Assembly (NCBI GenBank): GCA_051294375.1
Contig: CM119268.1
Coordinates: 5,957,525 to 6,021,524, forward strand
Length of the DNA: 64,000 nucleotides
DNA from: Paraspadella gotoi
Taxonomy: Eukaryota; Chaetognatha
Direction: 5' to 3'
This document shows, one piece after another, positions 12,180 through 24,189 of this stretch. How positions within the stretch are numbered: the first letter of the stretch is position 1; every line of letters starts with the position of its first letter. The position numbers were made by a program, and so were the translations under genes. The notes below the pieces were generated by a model. That model had not been told where the DNA came from and made no database searches. It saw only the letters and a program-made list of their open reading frames with translations.

Positions 12180-12800
12180 ATAATTCTTTTATCTGCGTCA
12201 TTTTTTTTAATACTTTGCACCTTTTTTGATCCTTGCATTTTATTATTTTAAACTGGGATCTTTATTTTTTTCAACTAGGCATCCGATTTTTTTAACATGC
12301 AATTTATTTTTTTATTTAATAGTTATTTTTACAATGTGAATGCTCACTTATTTTTTTAATTTGCATATTTTTTTAACCTATTTATCATTTTTTATGAATT
12401 GCATTAATTTTTTTTACTTTGAATATGATTTCATCTTTGATAATCATTTTTCTTACACTTGTATCCATTTTTTAAAACTAGCTTCATTTTAAATCTTGCC
12501 ATATTTTTTTAAATTTGTATTGTTTCTTTAAAAACCTTGCCAATCAGTTCTCTTTAAATTTTATTTCATTTTTAACTCGCAAGTTATTTTACTTTAATTG
12601 TACTTAGTTTTGAAACTTGCATTATCTTTTATTTTTCAACTTCCGCATCATTTTTCTTATCAATTTGTAATATAAAATCTTTTTGATTTGTCATCTAATT
12701 TTTAACTTTGCATGACTTTTTTAAATTGTCATCAATTTTGTTTTAACTTGCCTCATGTTTTATACACTTGTACTTATTTTGTTAACTTGGTAATTATTTT
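12180..12800 (+). repeat. Degenerate ~30-bp T-rich repeat
   Basis: The phrase ATTTTTTTAACTTGCAT recurs in variable form roughly every 25-35 bases over 600 bp. Copies carry many substitutions, consistent with an old minisatellite. No coding content. Confidence 0.55.
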
Positions 12801-12894
12801 TTATTTTTTGGTAATTTTTTTAATTTATATTTACCTTTTAACTTATACAGTTTACATTTTATATTAAAATTTATATATCAATTTATTTATAAAC

Positions 12895-12985
12895 AATTTA
12901 TAAAATTGGTAACACAAACAATATAACAATATCCATTCATTTAATAACATAAGTTATTCTTGCTCCGGACTTTGAATTTTAAATT
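12895..12985 (+). mobile_element. Fragment of dispersed repeat 'U'
   Basis: AAATTGGTAACACAAAC... followed by a TTTAATAA segment and CTTGCTCCGGACTTTG matches, with differences, copies at 53141, 58848, 60535, 60752 and 63465. The family is defined here only by those within-window matches. Confidence 0.6.
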
Positions 12986-14588
12986 TAAAAACATAGTATA
13001 TATATTAAAATTATAATATTATTTTATATTTTTTATTTGTATTTTTACTATCAAAATATCTTTAAAACAACTTAAAAAAATTTCTGAAAAAACAATTTTC
13101 TTTAAAAAATTTAATGTTAATTAATTAAGCTAGTTATTAGTGATGATAAAACATCAATTGAGAAAGAGGGATAGAAGCATATAGCAGTGTGGAATTAGAG
13201 GAGCGCGCAAATAGTAGAGTGCAAAGAGAGAGTACAGACAGAGAGAGAAAGATAGCCAGAGAGAGAGACCAAGAGAGAGAGAAATGCCAAAGAAGAGAGA
13301 CCAAGAGATTAGAGGAGAGCTAGAGAGAGAAATGAGTAAGAGAGATAGAGAGAGACAGAGAGAAAAAAATATAAAGAGAGAATAGAGAAAAAAAAAGAAA
13401 AGAGAATTTAAATCGGTATGCGCTAAAAAAGGCAGAAAAAAAAGGAAAGAGAAAAAAAAGAAGGAGACAGGAGAAGACGTATTTATTTATAGAAAAATAC
13501 ATTAAATTAATATGAAAAGATAAAGGCTAATATAGCTTGTCAAGCTGTTTTTTTAGTATAAATTTTTAAGTATGGTATTTTTAGCATTTGTAGTAGTTAC
13601 TGCATATTTGGCAATCTAAGTGCATTGGCCTGAAAACAAAAATGACATTATGTTAAATTTAGGGAAGGTAGGGCACAGGAAGTAAGGAACAAAAGAAGGT
13701 AAAGGGAAAAAAATAAAGATAGACAGACCGACCAAATAGAGAGACTGAACCTTACCAAAGAAATCTAATAAATTAAACGATTAATAGTTTTAATAATAAT
13801 TAATCCAGCCAGTGGCAAACCAAAATCATTCTATGATATGAATTTTTTAAATCTTTTTTTTCTTTATTTTTTGTCTGTTTTATTTTATTTTATTTATTTT
13901 TCTTTGCGTTTTAAGAAGAGTTTTTTACATGATCTGCTTCTAAGCAATCTTTTGGCTTTATATGTCAGCTTTTTTGGTCCATCTATCCCACCTAAAAATC
14001 TAAAAAATTATAACAACTTTTAAAAATTCAATTAAAAAAACAATTTTGCATTGAATAACATTTTTTGAACTTCAACTGTACAGGTGTAGTAAAGTAATTT
14101 TTTCATGTGTTTCAAAAATGGGATATTTTCTTATTTTCTTTTATGGGTTTATCTTGGGTACCGTATTAGAAGGTCAGACATATTTTTGCCCCCTCATTCT
14201 ACAATTTATGTCTTAGTGAAGTATTATTCATAAATATTGCTTACTACAAAAAATTTATAATACAACTTATTTTTATATAATAAATATCATAGTACGATGT
14301 GTTTATCTTTACCTTTTTACAGAGATTTTTATTAAAGTTAAATTTAAAATTTTTACTAATTCTTTTTTAAAGGACAAAAGAGATAGAGTGATATAAAAAG
14401 AAATGAAAGAAAGTCAATCATAAAGAATATCTTGTCCTTATTCCCTCAGCTGTCGCTTATTCTCAATAATATTCTTTTCCTAAGTCATTTTTTTGAAGCT
14501 TTATTCTTTCTCTCTCCTCCGATTTCTTATTTTTTCTTTCATATAAAAATTGTTTAACCATAAATAATATTTTTTGTTAAAGAATATT
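12986..14588. other. AT-rich spacer, no gene seen
   Basis: Includes a purine-rich GAGA stretch (13160-13470). No exon-like frame or known domain seen on either strand. Confidence 0.5.
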
Positions 14589-14761
14589 AGAAGACCACAC
14601 AAAGTATTTACTTAGTTTCAACGAAATTTGTTTTTTTATTTGGAAAACAGACATGTTTCGGCTTGGTTTTTTCAAGCCTTCTCATGCAAAACAAAGCCGA
14701 AACCATGTCTGTTTCCAAATAAAACAATTCGTTGAAACTAATAAAACTTTGTTTTTCTTCT
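14589..14761. repeat. Inverted repeat with hammerhead-like tails
   Basis: Arms of about 75 bp (14589-14664 and 14694-14761) are near-perfect reverse complements. They read outward as AAGCCGAAACATGTCTG then TTTCCAAATAAA and TTCGTTGAAACTA. The right arm has one extra C in the first motif. The spacer contains AAGCCTTCTCATG. The GAAACATGTC segment and its downstream AAATAAAA...CGTTG...TTGAAA match the element at 56677 and, more loosely, 41104-41234. Confidence 0.85.
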
Positions 14762-14977
14762 AAAATCATTTACAACGAAAAGAAAGGATTATCAATATAA
14801 TGTTAAAAATATTTAAAAAAAGTTAAAACATTTTACATTTAAAAATAAAAAAAACTTATTTATTTATTCATCAATTTTAAACATAACAAATTCGAAAAGT
14901 TTTTTCATGATCCATTGATCTGAATTAAAAAAAAAATAATAATCAATTCAAACTATATAATAAATTTTATAACAAAA

Positions 14978-15180
14978 GCCCGGAGGCGTTTAAAGAGGCG
15001 AACGCGGAGGCGATTCCGGGCTAAACAAACTGAGCAGGCGAACGCAAGATTAACCGGAGGCAGGACGGGGTCTCCGGAAGGCGAGGGCAGTGGCAGGCGG
15101 CGCGGAAATTTATTAAGCGCCTCAAGCATCCCCTCCCTTGTGTGAGGGTACCTCATATTTGTATATAATAATATGAGGCG
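14978..15180. other. GC-rich island with GAGGCG motifs
   Basis: A sharply GC-rich 150-bp block sits in AT-rich flanks, with GGAGGCG/GAGGCG repeated about every 12-20 bases and AGCCCGG/CCGGGCT arms at 14978 and 15017. It may be a small mobile element or low-complexity insertion. No protein domain recognised. Confidence 0.4.
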
Positions 15181-16285
15181 TATTGCAAAAATCATGAAAA
15201 ATAAAAAATTTAATTTTTTATATTGAAATGTTCACACTTTTGCTGTTTGTGATCTACTATTTTTCAAATTGTGATTCTATGTATTTTATAATATTTTCTA
15301 CGCTTTAGAACTAGATCAGTCTTATTATGACAAATCCTTCTCCTAGGCTCAGATTTGGCCATGGAGGAAAGTGCTTTTTGCCAAATTCGATTCGCGATTC
15401 AATTACACCACGTTTCCAGAACTTTGGATCTTTCCTGAACAATTTTATTGATCTGCCACTAATTATAGTTAAATCCGATGCTCCCTCCTCCACTTTTTTA
15501 TGGGAATAAGCAGGCCAGTCCAGTCAATCTAATACACTAAGTCTCATTTGGACCTGCTAATTCTTGGCTCCACATCGGCGTTCAAAACTATCACGATTCT
15601 TAATAAATAGTAGAGTGATATAAAATCACCATACCGCCAACAAAACCTTGAAGATTCTCTAAATTCTTGACAACAAAATAAGAAAAATCAAGTAAAAAAT
15701 GGCAAATCAAACTAGAATCGTTAATAAGGTAGATGATTTCAATATGCTAAGAAGTAGTTTTTGTGGAATACCAAGACAAATCTCCCACTCCTATAAGTTA
15801 TCTATAGTTTATGATGGAGAATCTCTGTAAAACAGATTTACACTCCGCTGCTTTTTTCATTAACAAAGGTTCGGAATGCCACTTAGCGAGCACTTAACCG
15901 GATCAAGAAATGAACCAAGAACGCCCTCCATCTGCACACTGCCAAAGAATTAATTGTAATCTCATTTAGATCCATTTCAGGACCATCTTTCTCTAATGGT
16001 TAATAAGCCAATAACAACAACAATAGCTATTGACACTGGTTATTCATAGAACAAAATATTAAGGACCATGACTGCAACATACAGTAATTGAAATGTTTGG
16101 AAAAGGGCGTAATAACTAATTTAAAACGCCCCTTTACCCGATTCTTCTTTCAATCTCACCAATTTTGCCTGAATTTTCGTAGGAGACTAGTCCTTGTTTC
16201 TCTATTCGTCTCTCTCTTGTTATAACTGAAGAGACAGTAATTATTATTATGTGTTAGTGACAGACACCCCTTCAATTTATATTAG
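15181..16285. other. No gene seen
   Basis: Moderate-complexity DNA with both-strand frames of ~60 codons near 15311-15509 that I cannot match to a family. Possibly old transposon sequence. Confidence 0.4.
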
Positions 16286-16440
16286 CAGTTCCCTGAGACT
16301 TCCGGATCAGGCTGTAAACACCTTGCTAGGCGACCACCGGGGTAGGACCCCAGACCTTTTGAGTTGGGAGGCGAAAGACTTGCCTCACGGCACCAATGGT
16401 CGCTAATGATGAATGGTTGCGTGGATTTTAGTCCAACATA
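16286..16440 (-). mobile_element. tRNA-Gly-derived SINE, copy 1
   Basis: On the minus strand, 16403 to 16330 is a tRNA-like head of 74 nt: acceptor-like ends GCGACCA/TGGTCGC, a D-arm region with TTGGTGCC, the anticodon-like TCGCCTCCCAAC, and box B-like GGGGTCCTACCCC. The CGCCTCCCA loop is that of tRNA-Gly(CCC). The sequence beyond the head (CCTAGCAAGG...) is shared with copies at 40900 and 57190. Confidence 0.8.
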
Positions 16441-16694
16441 TAACCAACCACCATGTATAGCATTTGAATCAAATTATAAAGGTATCGCTTAATGGTATCT
16501 CTGACTATTCAGACCATGCTATTACTTTTTTAGGTCTTGCAATAACATCCGAGGGTAAATCAGATCTAATGTGATACATTCATTAGTCCTTCCTTCAGAG
16601 CAATCAAATTTGGCAGTCCCTCAATTATTATTTTGTGCCGCTTTGTAGTCGGCATTGCCTAGGTTCACACCAGCCTATAAGCATAGCAGACCTT

Positions 16695-16965
16695 CAGTCG
16701 CTGACCCGGTTGTGCTCACTTGAGTAATGCCATCAGCTCATGACCAACATACCCGAGCGTACCGGCGGTTCAATCCTGACCGGTAACTACCCTGCGGAGC
16801 CGAGGAGCAATGCGTGACTGGCGACGCCGTAAGCTGCTTTGGCGGCATGCAACACTCAAAGCCCAGCGGACGCCGGTTGCCATGGCTGCTAAGGTGGTTA
16901 TAGTAGTTACGGACAGTCATCTTCAGGTCCCATGTACAGCGCTATAATCCACAGCTTTACCTCAA
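16695..16965 (+). mobile_element. SINE-like element 'P', copy 1
   Basis: Starts near CCCGGTTGTGCTCACTTGAG, contains CATCAGCTCATGACCA, then a box B-like GGTTCAATCC, later GACGCCGTAAGC, and ends GCGCTATAATCCACAGCTTT before an A-rich run. The same ordered blocks are seen at 49235-49430 in a p38 intron, so it is a dispersed element. The first ~90 bp resemble a tRNA-derived promoter. Confidence 0.7.
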
Positions 16966-16970
16966 AAAAA

Positions 16971-18340
16971 ATTAAAAAATTTTATGATTAAAGCACCATC
17001 TGTCATTTAGTCAAAATTATTCTCATCTTCCTTTTGCTTACTAATTCTGCTTCTTCTTTCTCGTCGTGCGTTCAGCAACGATTGTAGTTGTGGTCCCTCT
17101 TCCTGACTATTCAGGCATGGAAAATTAAATGAGGTATACCTCAAAAGCTAAGCAATGAACATTTTTCGTCATTACGCATGGCAAGAAAAAGGACACAGAA
17201 CACAGATATTCTCACCACTCAGAGATAAAGGATGCTCACTAATTTATTTACATTTGCTTCTGTTTTTGTTATATTGATTGATTCACATTTAATTTTTTTT
17301 TATTTGTCAAAATTATGGATTATATGATATACATAATCTCATTTAGTTATTAAAAAAACAAATTTTTGCGGGAAAAACTTTCAATACAGTATGCAATTGT
17401 TGTAAACAGAGAACCAAAATTTTTATTTTCAAAACTACTTAAAAACACGGTAAAACCCAAGAAGTAAAGGAAACTAAAAATAAAAATCGCGGATCCGAGA
17501 TTTTTTTTCCTAAAATTTCGGTTTGTTCAAATTTATCGTTTTTTTGCACTTTTGTGTTCGATGGGGAGTTTCTAAAAATCGTTCGTGGAAGTGATTCCTT
17601 GTCAAACGAAGCTCATTGCCAAATTTTAAAATATTTAAAAATTTTGCATTCATGAATTAAAAGTCTCTCTGAGCGGTAAGTAAACGACAAACTAGTATTG
17701 CTTATTCAGCCTGTCTAATTATTATACTTAAGCTACATTTGCGAGATATCCATTTTGCATCCCAGTTTATTTGTTGTACATAGGCAAATATAAACCTTAT
17801 ACAAAGATTACGAAGATATTTTTTTTACAATTTTTATTTGATCTTTATTTCACAAATTTGAGATAAAAAAAAAATTGCATACTACACCTTTATTGTAGAT
17901 CATGATTTAAATTATTATAATACTAAAGTCTTACCAAAGGCTATCTTTATTGGTTTGAGAGAATGAGACCTTTTTGAAAATTATTCACCTCTTTTAGAAG
18001 GCTATATCTCAAAAAGAATTGATATCTAGAAAATATTTTGGATTGGTGCATCTTGTACCCCCGGGAAAGAATGGAATCCAATTTGACACAACGGGGACGA
18101 CTTCTTTTTCTTTTTAAATTTTTTTTTTCAGATCCCCATGAACAGACTCCCGATTAAAAAGTACTTTTTAATTTTTTAACGAATACAACAGAGGAAAAAA
18201 GTGGAGAAAAAAGCAAAAGCAAACTTTCTTAAACGCTTCTAAGCTGTCAATTCTAATTATTTTTTATTTAATACGCGTCAAAGCAAATGTGGCGGAAAAA
18301 AACATGAAGACTCGATTAGTTCCTTTGCGGGTGAAAAAGC
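16971..18340. other. No gene seen
   Basis: AT-rich with some moderate-complexity sequence (17400-18130) lacking a recognisable frame. Confidence 0.4.
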
Positions 18341-18346
18341 AAGCCG

Positions 18347-18389
<43 letters not shown>

Positions 18390-18972
18390 CGAGAGACAGA
18401 GAGGAGAGAGCAGGCGTTTTGAGAGGAGAGCGTTTTTCACCACGTTGGTGACAGAACCAATCGCCGCCTTGCATTTCAGATCAGCCTTCGTTTGTCCTGG
18501 CGATCCTTTCCTTCCGGATCTCTGTCTCCATCTCGATCGCAAATTCTCTCCAATCTCTATTCTCTCTCTTCATTACTCTCTCTCTCTCTCTCTCTCTCAC
18601 TCTCTCTCTCCCCTCTCTTGTCTCTTCTCCTCTCTCCTCCCTCGTCCTATTCTGTTTCTTTTCTGACTTTTCCTCCCTAAGACCCATTTATTATCGCAGA
18701 GTCTGGTGCCCCATCCATATATAATACGCACCTCGTTCTCGTTTGCCTCTTAATCGTACAGCCGTCATGGGCTCTCTTCTCATCATCCTCATCTCTCTCT
18801 CCCTCTCCTTTTATCTCCTCTCCCTCTCCTCTCCTCTCTCCCTCTCAATTCCCCTCTCTCTCTTTCCTCTTCNNNNNNNNNNNNNNNNNNNNNNNNNCTC
18901 TCCGTCCCACATTGAGGATGACAAAAGGGCAAAGGAGAACAGAAGGCGATACGAGCTGAGGGGGGAGGACGA

Positions 18973-19019
<47 letters not shown>

Positions 19020-19020
19020 T
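18340..19020. repeat. Cluster of (GA)n / (CT)n tracts upstream of C1q gene
   Basis: (GA)n at 18352-18378, (CT)n at 18568-18613, CT-rich 18790-18872, a 25-N gap 18873-18897, and (GA)n 18974-19016. A TATATAA at about 18717-18723 is a possible but unproven core promoter for the gene beginning at 19558. Confidence 0.5.
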
Positions 19021-19557
19021 GGCTCTTGTCGATGTCCTTTCCGCCCTTAATTGCTCTTTTGTCAGGAAGCGATGGCGCGAGAGAATGGGAAGAGAAAAAG
19101 GAAGAAAAAATCAAGATATTTTATTAGTAAGGTTCAAATAAATGTAATAAATGTAATAAACTAAGTAATGAATCGAGATCTGAATGCCGCATTATAAATC
19201 ATAAATTTGCCTAATTTGATAATAAACAGAATTCTTTTTATAAAAAGTCACATTATTCTCTCTCTCTGGCAATGGCCTCGAGTTTTTTTTAGGTTTAGCC
19301 TTCTTAACCTTTTAAAGCAAACGTTGCCCCTTTTCCCCTTTTAGAATTGCGCCATAAAAATAAAACGTGATTTCCGATTTAAATCCACAATTTATTTTCT
19401 CCCATTTTCCCTTTTTTTCGTTTCAGCAATACATCAGGATGTTCATCTGTTTCGTCTTCCGTTTATCTCAAACGTGAAAGCGACTCGCGGCGACATCTGT
19501 CATTCTTCGCTTTAAATTCCGAATCAGATAAAAAAACAAAAGACCATCTCTTTCCCG

Positions 19558-19880
19558 ATGAACAATGAAGAGTCGATCGAGAGCTACAGATTCTTAACGA
19601 TCAGAGAATCCAACGAAACTGATTCGTTGAGTGAGTAATAAAATTAATCAACGTTATTTTTTAAATGATTGAATAATTAAAATTGAATTAATGTAAATAC
19701 TTATTTTCATTATAGAGTATAAGGGCTGTATTTATATTATTTAAGATTGAAGTAATAATGACGGTAACGTAATAACCTGTCAAGAAAACTTATTTATTGA
19801 ATAAATGGATATTGGATAATTATAATATCGGTCAAACTAATTTTATGGATGTCAATATTAATGATAATAATAATGATTCC

Positions 19881-19977
<97 letters not shown>

Positions 19978-21651
19978 TAATTATACAAATAATCACTAAT
20001 CGATAACCATCAACCCCCCAATCCCTCCTCTCCACAGATCATCCTCCACATCTACCTTCCTTTCCCCACACCCACGCCTCCGCCCACAACACCAAATCCC
20101 CCCACAACCGCCCGTCCACAATGTGCGCTTGTCCGAGTCTGAAGAGCAGATGGAAGGACTTCTTGCTCGGCCTCTTCATCTTCATGGCGGTGCTCATCCT
20201 CATCACCTTCGTCGTCATCATAATCGTACCCAAGGTTCGGGGTGGCCTGGGGGGGGTTTCGAGACTCGTGGGTTTAGGGTTCGAGTCCAGAGTGAGTTTG
20301 AAGGGTGATACATAGACGCGAGCTTTTTTGGGTTCCAGTTCAGGGTTTTTTTCCGAGGTTTAAGAGACGTGGGTTCGGGGTTTGAGTCCAGGGATTTAGG
20401 GGTTCGAAACGCGAGGGTTCTGTGCGGGGTTCTACTTCTAGTCCAGAATTTGAGGGGTTCAAGATGAGAGGGTTCAGGCTTCCAGTTTTCATGAGATTAA
20501 ATAAGATCATCTTTCTTTCTCATCTTTTTTTCACCCCATTTCCTCTCTCCTTCTCTTCCTTCTCTTCCTTCTCTTCCTTCTCTTCCTNNNNNNNNNNNNN
20601 NNNNNNNNNNNNAAAAGAGAAAGAAAAGAGCAGGAAAAGGAGGAGGAGAAAGAGAAAGGAGGAAGACAGGAGGAAGAGGAGGAAGAGGAGAAGGAGGAAG
20701 AAGAGAGGAGGAAGAGAAGAGGAAGAGGAGAAGGAAGAGGAAAAGGAAAGGAAGAGAATGAGAGGAAGAGGAGGAGGGAAGGAGAAAGGAGAGAGGAAGC
20801 GGAAGAAGAGAAAGAAGAAAACAGGAAAAGGAGGAGGAGGAAGAGAAGGATGAAGAGGAGGAGGAAGAGGAGCAGGAGGAGGAGGAAGAGGAGAAGGAGA
20901 AGAGGAGAAAGAAAGGGAAAAAGAAAAGAGAAGGAGGAAGAGGAGGAAGAGTTAGAGGAGGTGCAGGAGGAGGAAGAGGAGAATGAAGAGGAAGAGAAGG
21001 AAGAGAAGGAAAGAGAAGGAAGAGAAGGAAGAGAAGGAAGAGAAGGAGAGAGGAAATGGGGTGAAAAAAAAGATGAGAAGAAAGATGATCTTATTTAATC
21101 TCATGAAACTGGAAGCCTGAACCCTCTCATCTCGACCCCTCAATTCTGGACTAGAAGAGAACCCCGCAAGAACCCTGCGTTTCAACCCCTAAATCCCTGG
21201 ACCTCAAACCCCGAACCCCGTCTCTTAAACCTCGGAAAAAAACCTGAACTGGAACCCAAAAAAGCTCGCGTCTATGTATCCCCTTCAAACTCACTCTGGA
21301 CTCGAACCCTAAACCCACGAGTCTCGAAACCCCCCCCCAGGCCACCCCGAACCTTGGGTACGATTATGAATGACGACGAAGGTGATGAGGATGAGCACCG
21401 CCATGAAGATGAAGAGGCGAGCAGAAGTCCTTCCATCTGCCTCTTCAGACTCGGACAAGCGGCACATTGGTGGACGGGCGGTTGTGGGGGATGGTGTTGT
21501 GGGCGGAGGCGTGGGTTGTGGGGAAAAAGGAAGGTAGAGTGTGGAGGATGATCTGTGGAGAGGAGGGATTGGGGGGTTTGATGGTTATCGATTAGTGATT
21601 ATTTGTATAATTATTATTTATTATTATCATTATTATTATTATTATTATATA

Positions 21652-21695
<44 letters not shown>

Positions 21696-21707
21696 TATTA
21701 TTTTATA

Positions 21708-21765
<58 letters not shown>

Positions 21766-22935
21766 GGAATCATTATTATTATCATTAATATTGACATCCA
21801 TAAAATTAGTTTGACCGATATTATAATTATCCCAATATCCATTTATTCAATAAATAAGTTTTCTTGACAGGTTATTACGTTACCGTCATTATTTACTTCA
21901 ATCTTAATTAATATAAATACAGCCCTTATACTCTATAATGAAAATAAGTATTTAGATTAATTCAATTTTATTATTCAATCATTTAAATTTAATGTTGATT
22001 AATTTTTATTACTCCAAACGAATCAGTTTCGTTGGTTCTCTATCGTTAAGAATCTGTAGCTCTTCCTCTTCCTCCTCTTCTTTCTCCTTCTCCTCCTCCT
22101 CTTCCTCCTCTTCCTCCTCCTCTTCTTCCTCCTCATAAAGGCCGTGAGGACCTCACCATTTCAACAGCGACACAAGAATCGCGTCATTGACGACAACGTC
22201 GACGACGACGACGAAAACGACGATTGTATCTTTGGATCAGGAATCAACTGTAAACTTCGTTCGTCGTCGTCGTCGTCGTCCGTCGACGAGGGCTTCTTCA
22301 AAACTGTCTCCGGCCGAAACGGCGCGGGAGCCGCTCGGGGCGTCCGCGGCCCCAAAGGCGACGAGGGTCAACTAGAACTCTACGGCAGCCACGATGGCAC
22401 GGGCGCCGGCCCGTCTCGAAAGGGCGACCGGGGCTATCCCGGCCCCGAAGGCCCTCGCGGCCCGCCCGGCGAACGAGGCCCTCAAGGACTCAGGGGTCAT
22501 CCCGGCCCGCCGGGAGCCTCGGGCGATTCCGGTGCCCGAGCGGCGTGGTCCGTAGCCCTGGAGGGCGGAAATCTCGAGGCCAGAGAAGAAGACGAAACTT
22601 TCGTGGTTTACAACGACGTCGGACTAAATGTAGGTGGCGCTTATGATCCGAGAACGGGCGTCGTTGTTGTCCCGGTAGATGGAGCGTACTACTTACACAT
22701 CAACATCATGTCCCACACGCCGGACATCACGGCGGTCAAACTCTTCGTCAACAAAAGGGCGGAGCTTTCCGTTTGGGTCTGGAGCGGCGTGGCTTACAAC
22801 CGTCACGCGTCCAACGGCGTAATTCTGAGTCTGAGAAAAGGCGATCAGTTGTCCGTTCGGCTGCTGAGGGGAATTCTGTATGGGTACGAGAAATATACGA
22901 GTATGTTGGGATTTTTGTTGTTTAAGGATGGTTGA
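19558..22935 (+). CDS. Type II membrane collagen-like C1q-domain protein
   Basis: Exons 19558-19630, 20038-20234 and 22141-22935, with donors GTGAGT and GTTCGG and acceptors CCACAG and ATAAAG. Phases 1 and 0 agree and the product is 354 aa. Residues about 66-88 form one hydrophobic helix (FLLGLFIFMAVLILITFVV) with no signal peptide, implying cytoplasmic N-terminus and outward C-terminus. Exon 3 gives an acidic Asp/Ser region, then Gly-X-Y repeats (GPKGDEG, GPEGPRGPPGERGPQG), then a C1q globular domain: YNDVGLNVGGAYDP, GVVVVPVDGAYY, closing with MLGFLLFKDG. Such proteins are expected to trimerise through the collagen and C1q parts and bind ligands outside the cell. The start could instead be Met53 at 20121. 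Exon 3 is GC-richer than its surroundings. Intron 2 holds a reversed copy of exon 2, probably an artefact. Confidence 0.85.
19582..22062. repeat. ~1-kb inverted duplication around a 25-N gap
   Basis: The segment 19582-20587 (end of exon 1, intron 1, exon 2, start of intron 2) recurs as its reverse complement at about 21000-22062. The (AAT)n at 19879-19975 is mirrored as (ATT)n at 21610-21766. The right arm differs by single-base indels, for example in the exon 2 copy at 21362-21480. The 25-N gap 20588-20612 and a purine-rich run lie between. The right arm is best read as mis-oriented raw read sequence. Confidence 0.85.
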
Positions 22936-23286
22936 GAAAGAGCGAGAGAGAGAGGGAGAGAAAGGAGGGAGGGAAGAAAAAGAGGTAGAGGGAGAGAGAG
23001 GGAGGGAGAGGGAGGGAAGATAAAAATTCAAAGAGAGAGAGAGGGAGGGGAGAGAGAGATGAGAGAGGAGAGAGAGAGGAGAGAGAGAGAGATGAGAGAG
23101 AAGGGAAGAAAGAGAGGCAGGCGGAGAGTGAGGGAGGAGAGAGAGAGAGGGAGGAAAGATTGAACGGTAGAGAGGTAGAGTGGGAGAGAGGGGGAGAGAG
23201 AGAGAGAGATAGGGAGGAATGAAGAGAGGATAAGAGGGCAGAGGGAGAAGTAAGAGAGATAGAGGGATGAAGGGGGAACGTAGAGT

Positions 23287-23372
<86 letters not shown>

Positions 23373-23375
23373 GAA
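22936..23375 (+). repeat. GA-rich tract downstream of C1q gene
   Basis: A 440-bp purine tract starts 0-10 bases after the stop codon, so it would be the 3' UTR of the C1q-domain gene or its immediate flank. The long serine/leucine-rich frames on the other strand are its translation and not a gene. Confidence 0.7.
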
Positions 23376-24180
23376 AGTGAAAATGAAGAGGAGGAAAATG
23401 GAGGAAAAAAGAAAAATTAAAGGAAAAGAAAAAACGGAAGAAAAAGTAAAAATGGAGATAATGAAACAAAATGAAACAAAATTAAACAAAACGCTTAATT
23501 TCCTTAGCGATTCCCTCTTTGATATTTGTTTTTTGAGTTGAACATGATAATATTTATTAAATTTTACGAGAGAATAATCCCGCCAGAATTTTAAAACTAT
23601 TTTACCGAAATTTAGAGTTGTCCCTTTTTTTGTATTTTTATAATCAGGTTGCCTTACTCTTGTACTTTTTTAAACTTTAGGTAAAATCACAAAATGATAA
23701 AAAAGTATGATAAAAAAGTATGATAAAAAAGTGAAAGAATAAAACAAATGAACTGTCACACTAAAAAAAACATATATAATTGGTTTGGACTTTTAATTTC
23801 ATGCACCAGATGTCCTAATTAACTGAAAAAATAAAAAATGAACAATGAGCTCAGAGAATTAATTGGAATAAAATCCATTTATATAATAAAAGCCTAACAA
23901 ATGGGCATCTCACCAGTAACGTGTCTAAAATGTAAACACTGCAACTTTGTAATTTAAATATAATGTAAAAGATAATGATTGGTTAATGTTAGGTGTAAAA
24001 AAGTTCTAAAATAACAACAACCAAAAAAATCTGTGTTAGAAAATAACAAAAATTAAAATATTAATCGAAATGTTTTTCACAAAAAAATCGTGTCGCACTT
24101 TTTTGACGTTTTTCATTTTGTCCTTTGTTGACTAAAAAGTTTTAACGAATGTTCACGATAATTTACTTGGCTTACAAACG
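23376..24180. other. AT-rich spacer, no gene seen
   Basis: No coding or structured element recognised. A short direct repeat AAAAAAGTATGATAAAAAAG occurs at about 23698-23725. Confidence 0.4.
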
Positions 24181-24189
24181 TGTGAATTT

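Noticed and set aside
22693-23489. Minus-strand frames of 150-258 codons, mostly Leu/Ser/Phe
   Set aside because: Translation of a GA/CT tract and of the strand opposite the C1q exon; no domain or splice support.
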